DNA of 64,000 nucleotides from assembly GCF_900107695.1 (NCBI RefSeq), contig NZ_FNQP01000016.1, forward strand, positions 19,013 through 83,012, given 5' to 3'. The notes under the pieces were generated by a model. That model was given only the letters and a program-made list of their open reading frames with translations. It did not search any database and was not told the origin of the DNA. Of the stretch, positions 34,984-43,115 are shown one piece after another. Each line of letters starts with the position of its first letter. Positions within the stretch are counted from its first letter, which is position 1. Source of the stretch: Thiothrix caldifontis. Lineage in GTDB: Bacteria; Pseudomonadota; Gammaproteobacteria; Thiotrichales; Thiotrichaceae. A program made the position numbers and the translations under genes.

Positions 34984-36909
34984 ATGACTGAACTTCAAAT
35001 CTGGACTTATGCCCTCGTCGGCTTGAGCTTTGCCCTGTACTTCGGTATTGCATGGTGGGCGCGTGCTGGCTCTACCAGTGACTTCTACGTAGCGGGTGGT
35101 GGTATCGGCCCTATCCAAAACGGTATGGCGACAGCAGCGGACTGGATGTCAGCGGCTTCCTTCATCTCGATGGCGGGTATCATTGCTTTCAAAGGCTATG
35201 ACGCTTCGGCTTACCTGATGGGTTGGACGGGTGGTTACGTACTGATGGCGATGCTGTTAGCACCGTATCTGCGTAAATTCGGTAAATTTACCGTACCTGA
35301 GTTCGTTGGCGACCGTTACTACTCCAAGACGGCGCGTATCGTGGCGGTTATCTGCTTGATCGTTATCTCCCTGACGTATGTAATCGGTCAGATGAAAGGC
35401 GTAGGCGTTACTTTCTCTCGCTTCCTGGGTGTTTCCATGGAAATGGGTCTGGTTGTCGGTATGATTATCGTGTTCTTCTATGCTGCTTTCGGCGGTATGA
35501 AAGGCATTACCTACACCCAAATTGCGCAATACGTTGTTTTGATCTTGGCTTACACCATTCCTGCCATCTTCATCTCCCTTAACCTGACTGGCAACCCCAT
35601 CCCACAACTGGGCTTAGGCTCGACAATGGCGGATGGCAGTGGCATTTTCATGTTGGATAAACTGGATCAAGTCGTCACTGACCTAGGCTTTAAGGCATAT
35701 ACCACCCAAAACGACACTACCATCAACGTCTTCATGTTAACCATGACGCTAATGATCGGTACTGCGGGTCTGCCACACGTTATTATCCGTTTCTTCACGG
35801 TAGCCACTGTTAAGGATGCACGTTCTTCTGCGGGTTGGGCATTGATCTTCATCGCGTTGTTGTACACCACGGCTCCGGCAGTCGGTGCAATGGCACGTTT
35901 GAACTTGGTGAACACCATCCAAACCGGTGAAATCGGTGCGGCTGATAGCAACTTGGCAATGGATGCACGTCCACAATGGATGGCAAACTGGGAAAAAACC
36001 GGCTTAATCTCATTCCAAGACAAGAACGGCGACGGCAAAATCCAGTACTACAACGATGGCGCATTAAGCAAAGCACAAGCTGACTTGGGCGCTGCTGAGA
36101 AAGCGTTGAAAGAAGCACAGGACAAAGCCGGTGATACCGCAGCCGCTCAAGCTAAGGTTGACGCTGCTAAGACTGCCGCTGACGAAGCCATGACCAAGTA
36201 CATGACGGACGAGAAAACCAAAAAGTTTGCTGATCTCGGTTGGAAAGGTAACGAAGTCACTAAGGTCGACAATGACATCATGGTACTGGCTAACCCAGAA
36301 ATTGCTAACCTGCCTAACTGGGTTATCGCTCTGGTAGCAGCCGGTGGTATCGCAGCGGCACTGTCTACAGCAGCAGGCTTGTTGTTGGCTATCGCATCTT
36401 CCGTTTCTCATGACTTGATGAAAGGTATTTTCATGCCTAACATCTCTGAAAAGACCGAATTGATGGCATCACGGGTTGCGATCACTGTCGCTATCATCTT
36501 GGCGGGCTACATGGGGATGAATCCACCGGGCTTTGCGGCAGAGGTGGTGGCTTTGGCGTTTGGTTTGGCGGCATCCTCCATCTTCCCTGTGTTGATGATG
36601 GGTATCTTCTCTAAGCGCATGAACACCGCAGGTGCTATCTCCGGGATGTTGGCGGGTATCGGCTTGACCCTGTTGTACATCTTCTGGTTCAAAGGCTGGT
36701 TCTTCATCAAAGGTACAGAAATGGCACCTAACGTTGCAGCTAACTGGTTCTTGGGTATCTCCCCTGAAGCGTTTGGTACAGTCGGTGCGATTGCGAACTT
36801 CGTGGTTGCGTTTGTTGTTTCTCGCTTCACGCCAGCGCCACCAGAGCATATTCAACACTTGGTTGAAGACGTTCGCGTACCACGTGGTGCGGGTGCTGCT
36901 ACTCACTAA
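34984..36909 (+). CDS. Sodium:solute symporter (SSS family, acetate-permease-like, VC_2705 subfamily)
   Basis: This 641-residue transporter has about 13 helices. SSS motifs include FYVAGGGIGPIQNGMATAADWMSAASFISMAG at the N-terminus and GTAGLPHVIIRFFTV mid-protein. Between helices, around residues 335-430, is a soluble insert. It carries an EF-hand-like loop (D346-x-N348-x-D350-G-x-I353, position 12 Asn) and an Ala/Lys/Asp-rich segment predicted to be a coiled coil (about 360-420). Relatives are linked to acetate or other monocarboxylate uptake; the substrate here is not known. It is the second gene of the DUF4212 operon and ends in a strong terminator. Confidence 0.9.
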   Translation: MTELQIWTYALVGLSFALYFGIAWWARAGSTSDFYVAGGGIGPIQNGMATAADWMSAASFISMAGIIAFKGYDASAYLMGWTGGYVLMAMLLAPYLRKFGKFTVPEFVGDRYYSKTARIVAVICLIVISLTYVIGQMKGVGVTFSRFLGVSMEMGLVVGMIIVFFYAAFGGMKGITYTQIAQYVVLILAYTIPAIFISLNLTGNPIPQLGLGSTMADGSGIFMLDKLDQVVTDLGFKAYTTQNDTTINVFMLTMTLMIGTAGLPHVIIRFFTVATVKDARSSAGWALIFIALLYTTAPAVGAMARLNLVNTIQTGEIGAADSNLAMDARPQWMANWEKTGLISFQDKNGDGKIQYYNDGALSKAQADLGAAEKALKEAQDKAGDTAAAQAKVDAAKTAADEAMTKYMTDEKTKKFADLGWKGNEVTKVDNDIMVLANPEIANLPNWVIALVAAGGIAAALSTAAGLLLAIASSVSHDLMKGIFMPNISEKTELMASRVAITVAIILAGYMGMNPPGFAAEVVALAFGLAASSIFPVLMMGIFSKRMNTAGAISGMLAGIGLTLLYIFWFKGWFFIKGTEMAPNVAANWFLGISPEAFGTVGAIANFVVAFVVSRFTPAPPEHIQHLVEDVRVPRGAGAATH

Positions 36910-36932
36910 ACCGACTCTCCACTCGGTTTGAG

Positions 36933-36959
36933 AAAAGGCTCCTTCGGGAGCCTTTTTTT
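36933..36959 (+). terminator. Rho-independent terminator of the symporter operon
   Basis: A 10 bp stem (AAAAGGCTCC with its complement), a TTCG tetraloop and a run of seven T residues lie 24 bases after the stop. Confidence 0.9.
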
Positions 36960-37005
36960 ATGACATAATCGTGCTGTTATGCAGCAAAAAAGGTGTGATC
37001 AATAC

Positions 37006-38409
37006 ATGAAATCGACGTTCCCGTTAGCCTGTTTTACCGGACTTATGACGTTATTACTGCCCGCCCTCAGTTTCGCCAGTGGCAGCGGTGGCACTGAGGT
37101 TGTTAATCTGACTGCCACCGCGTTGGGTTTGACCGCCTTAATTTTGTTCATTTTTGCGTATGGTTTGGTGATTGGTGAAGAACACCTGCACATGCGCAAA
37201 TCCAAACCCGTGATTGTCGCGGCAGGCATTATCTGGGTACTGGTTGCGATTGCGTATACCAGCGCAGGCAGACAGGAACAGATGAGTGAAATTCTCAATC
37301 ACAACCTGCTGGAATACGGGCAGTTGTTCCTGTTCCTGCTTGCCGCCATGACCTTCATCAATACCTTGGAAGAGCGCAATATGTTTGCGGCGTTACGGTC
37401 TTGGTTGGTGTCCAGAGGCTTTTCGCTGTACTGGATTTTCTGGATCACCGGGCTGATGGCATTCTTTATTTCACCCATCGCCGATAATTTAACAACGGCG
37501 CTGTTGATGGCGGCAGTACTGATGGCTGTCGCTGCCGACAAGCCCGCCTTTGTTGCCATGGGCTGTATCAATATCGTGGTGGCTGCCAATGCAGGCGGCG
37601 CATGGAGTCCGTTTGGTGACATTACCACCTTAATGGTGTGGCAAGCAGGTATTGTGAAATTCCAAGAATTTTTTGCTTTATTCGTTCCCTCAGTGCTTAA
37701 CTGGCTCGTGCCTGCTTTCATCATGTCGTTTTTCATTGAAAAAGGAAAACCGGCGGCGATGAAGGATGTGGTGACCATCAAACGCGGCGGTTTCGTGGTG
37801 CTGGGTTTGTTTATTGCCACCATTGCTACAGCGGTCATGTTCCATAACTCACTGCACCTGCCCCCTGTGTTAGGCATGATGACCGGGCTTGGGGTACTGC
37901 AAGTGTTTGGCTGGTATTTGAAAATGTCTGACCACGACCCTAGCAATGACAATGAAGAAGGTGTCGGGCGTTTCGATATTTACAACCAATTGCAACGTTC
38001 GGAATGGGACACACTGATGTTCTTCTACGGCGTTATCTTGTGCGTCGGCGGGTTGGGAGCATTTGGCTACCTCGCACTGGTTTCCGAAGTGCTGTACACC
38101 GACATGGGGGCGACTTGGGCAAACGTTATGATCGGCTTGCTATCAGCAGTGGTCGATAATATTCCGGTCATGTTTGCAGTCATTACCATGCACCCAGAAA
38201 TGTCGCACGGGCAATGGTTGTTGGTGACGCTGACAGCGGGCGTGGGTGGTTCGTTGTTGTCTATCGGTTCAGCCGCTGGGGTCGCGCTGATGGGGCAAGC
38301 ACGCGGGATTTACACGTTTATGTCACACCTGAAATGGACGTGGGCGGTGGCTCTCGGTTATGTCATTAGCATTTGGATCCATCTATGGATTAATGCCGCA
38401 GTGATGTGA
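37006..38409 (+). CDS. nhaD: Sodium:proton antiporter NhaD
   Basis: This 467-residue member of the NhaD/ion-transporter superfamily has a signal-like first segment (FPLACFTGLMTLLLPALSFA) and about 12 further helices. Conserved blocks are FFISPIADNLTTALLMAAVLMAV, NIVVAANAGGAWSPFGDITTLMVW and SAVVDNIPVMFAVI. NhaD exchanges Na or Li for protons, mainly at alkaline pH and high salt. The ATG at 37006 begins the hydrophobic segment; the in-frame frame from 36979 adds nine polar residues. Confidence 0.9.
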   Translation: MKSTFPLACFTGLMTLLLPALSFASGSGGTEVVNLTATALGLTALILFIFAYGLVIGEEHLHMRKSKPVIVAAGIIWVLVAIAYTSAGRQEQMSEILNHNLLEYGQLFLFLLAAMTFINTLEERNMFAALRSWLVSRGFSLYWIFWITGLMAFFISPIADNLTTALLMAAVLMAVAADKPAFVAMGCINIVVAANAGGAWSPFGDITTLMVWQAGIVKFQEFFALFVPSVLNWLVPAFIMSFFIEKGKPAAMKDVVTIKRGGFVVLGLFIATIATAVMFHNSLHLPPVLGMMTGLGVLQVFGWYLKMSDHDPSNDNEEGVGRFDIYNQLQRSEWDTLMFFYGVILCVGGLGAFGYLALVSEVLYTDMGATWANVMIGLLSAVVDNIPVMFAVITMHPEMSHGQWLLVTLTAGVGGSLLSIGSAAGVALMGQARGIYTFMSHLKWTWAVALGYVISIWIHLWINAAVM

Positions 38410-38501
38410 TGCTAGAGTCTACGTAAGCAAGATTACGGATAAACCGGCATACTGCTATGTGCTAACCTCCAAGATTCTACACCATCAGCGAGAATGCACG
38501 A

Positions 38502-39854
38502 ATGCCCAAGACCAAACCATCACTTACTGCCCAAGTCGTCATTGCCATGTTGCTTGGCATTGCCGTCGGCTTACTCCTCAATGTCAGCGGGTTAAATACC
38601 GCTGGCAGTTTTGTGAATGAATACATCGTCAATGGTTTATTCAAAGCTGTCGGCACATTGTTCATCAATGCGCTGAAAATGCTGGTTGTACCGCTGGTAT
38701 TGTTCTCACTGATTTGCGGCGTTTGCGGCATTGGCAACCTCAGCACCTTGGGGCGCGTCGGGGCGAAATCCTTCGGTTTGTATTTATTCACCACCGCGAT
38801 AGCCGTCGCCACTGCCGTCATTTTCGCGCTGACCGCAGGCATTGGGCAAGGGATGCAAGCCAGTACCGATGCTGCTTTCACCGGTAGAGAAGCCCCGCCA
38901 CTGCTGGACGTCTTCACCAACATCATCCCCACCAACCCGATTAATGCAATGGCAAACGGCGAAATGTTGCAGGTGATTTTCTTCGCGATTCTCGCCGGAA
39001 TCAGCATCCTCATGGTCGGCAAAAAAGCCAAACCCCTGATTGAAGGCGCGGAACTCGCCAACGAAGTCATGATGAAAATGGTCAGCATTGTGATGGCAGC
39101 CGCCCCCTACGCCGTGTTCGCGCTGATTGCCAAAGCAATGGCGGAACTGGGTTTTGAATTACTCAGCGTCCTTATTGGTTACGTGCTGGTGTTGGTCGCC
39201 GCACTCATGTTCCACCTGTTCGGCACACTGATGCTATTGTTGAAAGTACTTACGGGGCTTAACCCACTGCGCTTTATCAGCAAGATGCGTAATGTACAGG
39301 TCTTCGCTTTTAGCACTGCCAGTTCCAACGCCACCATTCCTGTCACCTTGCGTACTGTCACCGAACGCTTGGGGGTCAACAATTCCGTTGCTTCGTTCAC
39401 CGTGCCGTTTGGCGCGACCATCAATATGGATGGCACGGCGATTATGCAAGGCGTGGCAACCGTGTTTATTGCGCATGTCTACGGTATTGACCTGAGTGTC
39501 AGCGATTACCTCGTGGTGATTGCCATGGCAGTATTGGCTTCGATTGGCACGGCAGGTGTGCCGGGCGTGGGGCTGATTATGCTGTCAATGGTGTTTGTGC
39601 AAGTCGGCTTGCCGGTAGAAGGTATCGGCTTGATTCTGGGCGTTGACCGCTTGCTGGATATGATTCGCACCGCTGTGAATGTGTCGGGCGATGCCACCGT
39701 ATCGGTGATTGTGGCGAAAAGCGAAGGCAAGTTAGATACCAGCGTTTACAACGACCCAATGGCGGGCGTTACCACGAGTGACATTGTGCTGGATGCAGCC
39801 ACCGAGCGTGAATTGGCGGAAGTGGTGGCAAGCACGCACGCCCGCAAGGATTAG
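38502..39854 (+). CDS. Dicarboxylate/amino acid:cation symporter (DAACS family)
   Basis: This 450-residue glutamate/dicarboxylate carrier is of the GltP/DctA/SstT fold. HP1-region serines occur in VFAFSTASSNATIPVTL, the NMDGT signature in PFGATINMDGTAIMQGVATVFIA, and HP2 in LASIGTAGVPGVGLIML. GVDRLLDMIRTAVNVSGDA completes the substrate site. Aspartate, glutamate or C4-dicarboxylates are possible. It converges on the cmpX-type gene with nine bases between stops. Confidence 0.9.
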   Translation: MPKTKPSLTAQVVIAMLLGIAVGLLLNVSGLNTAGSFVNEYIVNGLFKAVGTLFINALKMLVVPLVLFSLICGVCGIGNLSTLGRVGAKSFGLYLFTTAIAVATAVIFALTAGIGQGMQASTDAAFTGREAPPLLDVFTNIIPTNPINAMANGEMLQVIFFAILAGISILMVGKKAKPLIEGAELANEVMMKMVSIVMAAAPYAVFALIAKAMAELGFELLSVLIGYVLVLVAALMFHLFGTLMLLLKVLTGLNPLRFISKMRNVQVFAFSTASSNATIPVTLRTVTERLGVNNSVASFTVPFGATINMDGTAIMQGVATVFIAHVYGIDLSVSDYLVVIAMAVLASIGTAGVPGVGLIMLSMVFVQVGLPVEGIGLILGVDRLLDMIRTAVNVSGDATVSVIVAKSEGKLDTSVYNDPMAGVTTSDIVLDAATERELAEVVASTHARKD

Positions 39855-39863
39855 CAATCTCAC

Positions 39864-40751
39864 TTAGCCTTCAACATTAGATTGCGTTTCAATGCTCACT
39901 AAATACTGAAACAACTGGCTGTTGGGGATGGCGATAATCTTGCCATTCCCAAGCTCAATCAACGCATTTTGCGCCCGAATCTCGCGTAAAACACCGCTAT
40001 ATTCACCGAAGCCCAAGGTTTGCCCAGGCATAAAAGTCTCTCGCGCGTAAAACCCCGCAACCAAATTATGCGCCATCTCACGCCCCCCCAAACCGACGGC
40101 TAACGCAATCGCAAACCCCATTGACGCAATAATGGTGATCAACACGGTATACAACAATTGCGTATCCATGCCCATTTGCCCTAGCGCAACCACAATCGTA
40201 ATCGCCACCGTCAAGCCATACACCAAACCGCCAATCGTATTGGTTGAAGTCAGCCCCAAACTCCCGCTGCCCTGCACGGTTTGCCGCAGAAAATTTGCCA
40301 CCACAAACCCAAACACCACAATAATAATCGCCGCAATGATTTTAGGCAGAAACACCACGAAACTTTCAGTCAGTTGAGTCAACTCCTTAATACCCAATAA
40401 CTCAGTCGCAGGCATTAAAGTCGCGAAAAACACCAGCCAAAACACCATCTTGCCGATCAAACGTGACGGGGTACTTTTCACCCCGCCCTCCGACATCATG
40501 GCATCAACACCGGCATTGCGACTGAGCTTGTCGATGCCCATTTTGCGTAATACCGAGCCGGTAATCATCGCCAGTACAATCCCGATCACTAAACCAATCA
40601 GCAAAATAATCAGCGCAGCAATAGCTTTTGGCAGAAAACCAATCAACAAATCCCATTGGGAAAACAGTGGTTCTAACAGACGCTGATTAAATAACTCATC
40701 AAATTGGAGTAAATCACTAAAACGGGTGGGTTCATTAACATTAAGATTCAT
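39864..40751 (-). CDS. cmpX: CmpX-like mechanosensitive channel (MscS superfamily, TM-helix repeats)
   Basis: This 295-residue inner-membrane protein has several hydrophobic helices with the conserved 'TM_helix' repeats (LPKAIAALIILLIGLVIG and LPKIIAAIIIVVFGFVVANF). A short C-terminal MscS-like beta domain (TLGFGEYSGVLREIRAQNALI, GKIIAIPNSQLFQY) follows. This is the architecture of Pseudomonas CmpX. It follows a cfrX-like gene and a SigX-type sigma gene, the same set that surrounds sigX in Pseudomonas, though the order differs. It overlaps the cfrX-like gene by 11 bp. Confidence 0.82.
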   Translation of the reverse strand: MNLNVNEPTRFSDLLQFDELFNQRLLEPLFSQWDLLIGFLPKAIAALIILLIGLVIGIVLAMITGSVLRKMGIDKLSRNAGVDAMMSEGGVKSTPSRLIGKMVFWLVFFATLMPATELLGIKELTQLTESFVVFLPKIIAAIIIVVFGFVVANFLRQTVQGSGSLGLTSTNTIGGLVYGLTVAITIVVALGQMGMDTQLLYTVLITIIASMGFAIALAVGLGGREMAHNLVAGFYARETFMPGQTLGFGEYSGVLREIRAQNALIELGNGKIIAIPNSQLFQYLVSIETQSNVEG

Positions 40752-41004
40752 GCGAAGACTTCTCCAATCGAGAGCGAATAACAGTGAGCTTGCCAGCCAT
40801 GATTACCAACACTGCCGTGAATAATTGCGCAAAGGTCAGCAGCAAAAAACCAGCAAACTTGAATAAATCACGCAACGACAACTCAGCACGAGAACGTTTC
40901 AGAATCCGCTCAATCCGCTGCGAGGAAGTCGCCTTGCGCGTATTCGCGGCTTGCTGCCAGATGGCGCGTAACTCTTGTTCCAATTGCTCATTTGCATTAG
41001 GCAT
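40741..41004 (-). CDS. Small CfrX-like membrane protein
   Basis: This 87-residue protein has a basic amphipathic N-terminal part (QRIERILKRSRAELSLRD) and one transmembrane helix (about 49-70, FAGFLLLTFAQLFTAVLVIMAG). Placement between a SigX-type sigma gene and a CmpX-like channel points to the role of Pseudomonas CfrX. Its size and basic N-terminus would also suit a small anti-sigma factor. The family name is by context only. Confidence 0.55.
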   Translation of the reverse strand: MPNANEQLEQELRAIWQQAANTRKATSSQRIERILKRSRAELSLRDLFKFAGFLLLTFAQLFTAVLVIMAGKLTVIRSRLEKSSHES

Positions 41005-41010
41005 AGTGGC

Positions 41011-41601
41011 TCACAGGCACAGTTTTTCGTAAAGTTTTTTAAATTGTTCCATTGCGCGGTAAAAGCGCATTTTGGTCGCACTTAATTTGCTACCCAAGGT
41101 ATTGGCAATATCCTCTAGGGACAACTCACCCATGAAACGCAGGTTGAGGATTTCACTTTCTGCCTCGCGCATCTCACCTAAGGTTTTTTGCACACAATCC
41201 TCCTCCTCGGTGTGGCTGTAGGCAGCCTGCGGGGTATGTTCGTCGACTAACAAGGTATCAAACGCATTCCCAGCCTCCTGATCACTCAAATCTGCCTCAT
41301 GAACCCATTGTTTACGTTTCGCGGCGACCGTGTGGCATTGATTCATCACAATCCGGTACAGCCAAGTTTTAAATTGCGCCCGCCCTTCAAATTGCGGCAA
41401 AGCATGGAATACCCGCATAAACACATCCTGCGTGACATCTTCTGCGTCTGCCTCCGTGCCCAAATAACGACGGCACAAATTGAACACATAACGCTCGTGA
41501 CGCCGCACCACTTCGCTGAATGCATCCATGACATAAGGCAGCTCACTGCGGCAGCGCTCCAATAAATTATCGTCGTCTAGGGCTTGTAATGTGCTGCTCA
41601 T
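41011..41601 (-). CDS. sigX: SigX-type ECF sigma factor
   Basis: This 196-residue sigma-70-family ECF factor has region 2 (LLERCRSELPYVMDAFSEVV; DAEDVTQDVFMRVF) and region 4 (ILNLRFMGELSLEDIANTLG; LSATKMRFYRAMEQF). The LSATKMR motif and the N-terminal block closely follow Pseudomonas SigX, which controls membrane fluidity and envelope stress genes. The ATG at 41599-41601 has a perfect AAAGGAGG upstream; the frame extends to 41628 but lacks a better start. It probably activates its own promoter and the divergent outer-membrane gene. Confidence 0.88.
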   Translation of the reverse strand: MSSTLQALDDDNLLERCRSELPYVMDAFSEVVRRHERYVFNLCRRYLGTEADAEDVTQDVFMRVFHALPQFEGRAQFKTWLYRIVMNQCHTVAAKRKQWVHEADLSDQEAGNAFDTLLVDEHTPQAAYSHTEEEDCVQKTLGEMREAESEILNLRFMGELSLEDIANTLGSKLSATKMRFYRAMEQFKKLYEKLCL

Positions 41602-41621
41602 CAATCCTCCTTTATGTAAGA

Positions 41622-41650
41622 GACTCACCGAATGCCCGAAAAGTCACAAA
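41622..41650 (-). promoter_or_regulatory. Predicted SigX-type promoter of the sigX operon
   Basis: On the minus strand, TTTGTGACTTT (41640-41650) and AGTC (41622-41625) are 14 bases apart. The divergent promoter at 41692-41720 has the same two elements at the same spacing, so the match is unlikely to be chance. It predicts a start near 41615. Confidence 0.6.
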
Positions 41651-41691
41651 CCAACATCACTTAATTTTTCAATACAACTTTTTATGAAAAA

Positions 41692-41720
41692 TTTGTGACT
41701 TTCCGTTAACAGGCGCAGTC
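41692..41720 (+). promoter_or_regulatory. Predicted SigX-type promoter of the outer-membrane protein gene
   Basis: TTTGTGACTTT (41692-41702), 14 bases, AGTC (41717-41720). It is the mirror copy of the promoter at 41622-41650. The predicted start near 41727 would give a leader of about 85 bases. Confidence 0.6.
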
Positions 41721-41812
41721 CCATCCAACAGTGAAGCAGGAGAAATTAGCACAAGCCTTAACTGCGGAACAATTTTTAAATGATTTTTGAATAAGTTTGT
41801 GGAGAAGATAAC

Positions 41813-42997
41813 ATGAAAAAATACGCACTAAGCCTGAGCGTTGCAGCAACGGTTATGAGCCTCACGTCAAGCCTCACAGCGGAAGAAGTCACCCTATTTG
41901 ATTACACTGAACCGACCAGTGCTTACGAAGATGCCTACGTATCCGGTCGCCTTAATGTCAATAGCGGCAACCAAGCGCAAACCAGCCATGACTTGAATGT
42001 GGATCTGAATTATGACCGTGTGTTCAGCTCACCCGACCGCGACATCACCATTGGCGGTGACTTGCAAGGCTCTTCCAAACGTGGTGGTAATGCCGGTGAT
42101 AGCACCCAAGACAACTACATTGGTACTGCCAAAGCCAGTGCTAACAACTACTTTCAACCCGGCAGCAAAGGCGCGTTTTGGTACGGTGATACCGAATTAG
42201 GTGTCAAAAAAGGCGCAGATGACCCACGCTTAAAAGCAGGTGTTGGTGTAGGTTACGGGCGCGTGGTGAACGTCACTCCAATGGCGCAAGCCATACGTCT
42301 GGTAGAAGCCTTGCGTGAAAAAAATATTCTCACTGGCAATCTGACAAAAGCAGAACACAACCAACTGGCGAACGTGATTGCCAAAGAAAGCGAATACCGT
42401 ACCAAGTACGGCGCAGTTGATTACCGACAAGTATGGGTTGCCGACATGGAAGCTATCTTGAAAACTTCTGGCAAAACCCGTGGTGAACTTGGTGCTGCTG
42501 GCATCCTCAAAGCCTACGATGTGTTAGTGAATGAGCGTATTTCTACCCGTAAGCACGGCTGGGTAGCCAAAGCCGGTCTAAGTTCGGTCATCAAGGATTA
42601 TGACGGCGACGGCGGCAAACCCGCATTGGATTTAAGTCACGAATACCACAAGCCACTGAACAACCGCACTCAGTTTTCCAATGAAGCCAGTGCGTCTGCC
42701 ATCCTCAAAGACAGCGACAAAAGCTACAACATCAAAAACACCATGAGCTTGAATCATGAAGTGTCTGACCGTGTGGACTGGTTAAACAGTTGGGCATTGG
42801 ACTTTGACCACAATGACACCAGCGGGCGTGACACCACCACCAACGCGGCTACATCCACTTACCGTTACTACATCAGCAACAAGCTGGCGTTTGATACCTC
42901 AGCAGCACTCACTAAAGTGGATGACGAAATCAGTGGCAATGGTAATGATGAAATTGACAAGTCACTATTCATGGGCGTGACCTATCGCTTGAAATAA
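41813..42997 (+). CDS. Predicted outer-membrane beta-barrel protein
   Basis: This 394-residue protein has a signal peptide (KKYALSLSVAATVMSLTSSLTA/EE). Its long body shows alternating amphipathic strands and ends in FMGVTYRLK, a pattern of outer-membrane barrels although the last residue is Lys, not Phe. Around 155-240 a helical, charged stretch (MAQAIRLVEALREKN) interrupts the strands and may be a plug or periplasmic segment. I do not recognise the family. It is divergent from sigX and shares its promoter motif, in the way OprF lies in the SigX regulon, so an envelope-stress porin is a reasonable inference. Confidence 0.65.
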   Translation: MKKYALSLSVAATVMSLTSSLTAEEVTLFDYTEPTSAYEDAYVSGRLNVNSGNQAQTSHDLNVDLNYDRVFSSPDRDITIGGDLQGSSKRGGNAGDSTQDNYIGTAKASANNYFQPGSKGAFWYGDTELGVKKGADDPRLKAGVGVGYGRVVNVTPMAQAIRLVEALREKNILTGNLTKAEHNQLANVIAKESEYRTKYGAVDYRQVWVADMEAILKTSGKTRGELGAAGILKAYDVLVNERISTRKHGWVAKAGLSSVIKDYDGDGGKPALDLSHEYHKPLNNRTQFSNEASASAILKDSDKSYNIKNTMSLNHEVSDRVDWLNSWALDFDHNDTSGRDTTTNAATSTYRYYISNKLAFDTSAALTKVDDEISGNGNDEIDKSLFMGVTYRLK

Positions 42998-43070
42998 GCG
43001 CACAGTCTGATTCGATCGTGTTCACCTGACGTAGTGTTTGTCCTATCTTAAAACACCCGTCGACTTTTGG

Positions 43071-43096
43071 GGGAGCTTAGGCTCCCTCATTTTTTA
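43071..43096 (+). terminator. Rho-independent terminator after the outer-membrane gene
   Basis: GGGAGC (43071-43076), loop TTAG and GCTCCC (43081-43086) are followed by TCATTTTTT. It lies between convergent genes and mainly serves the plus-strand transcript. Confidence 0.75.
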
Positions 43097-43115
43097 CAGC
43101 AGCAAAGCGTGTCAA

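Noticed and set aside
37299..37952. Long antisense frame opposite nhaD
   Set aside because: It is the reverse of a hydrophobic membrane protein gene and has no signatures of its own.
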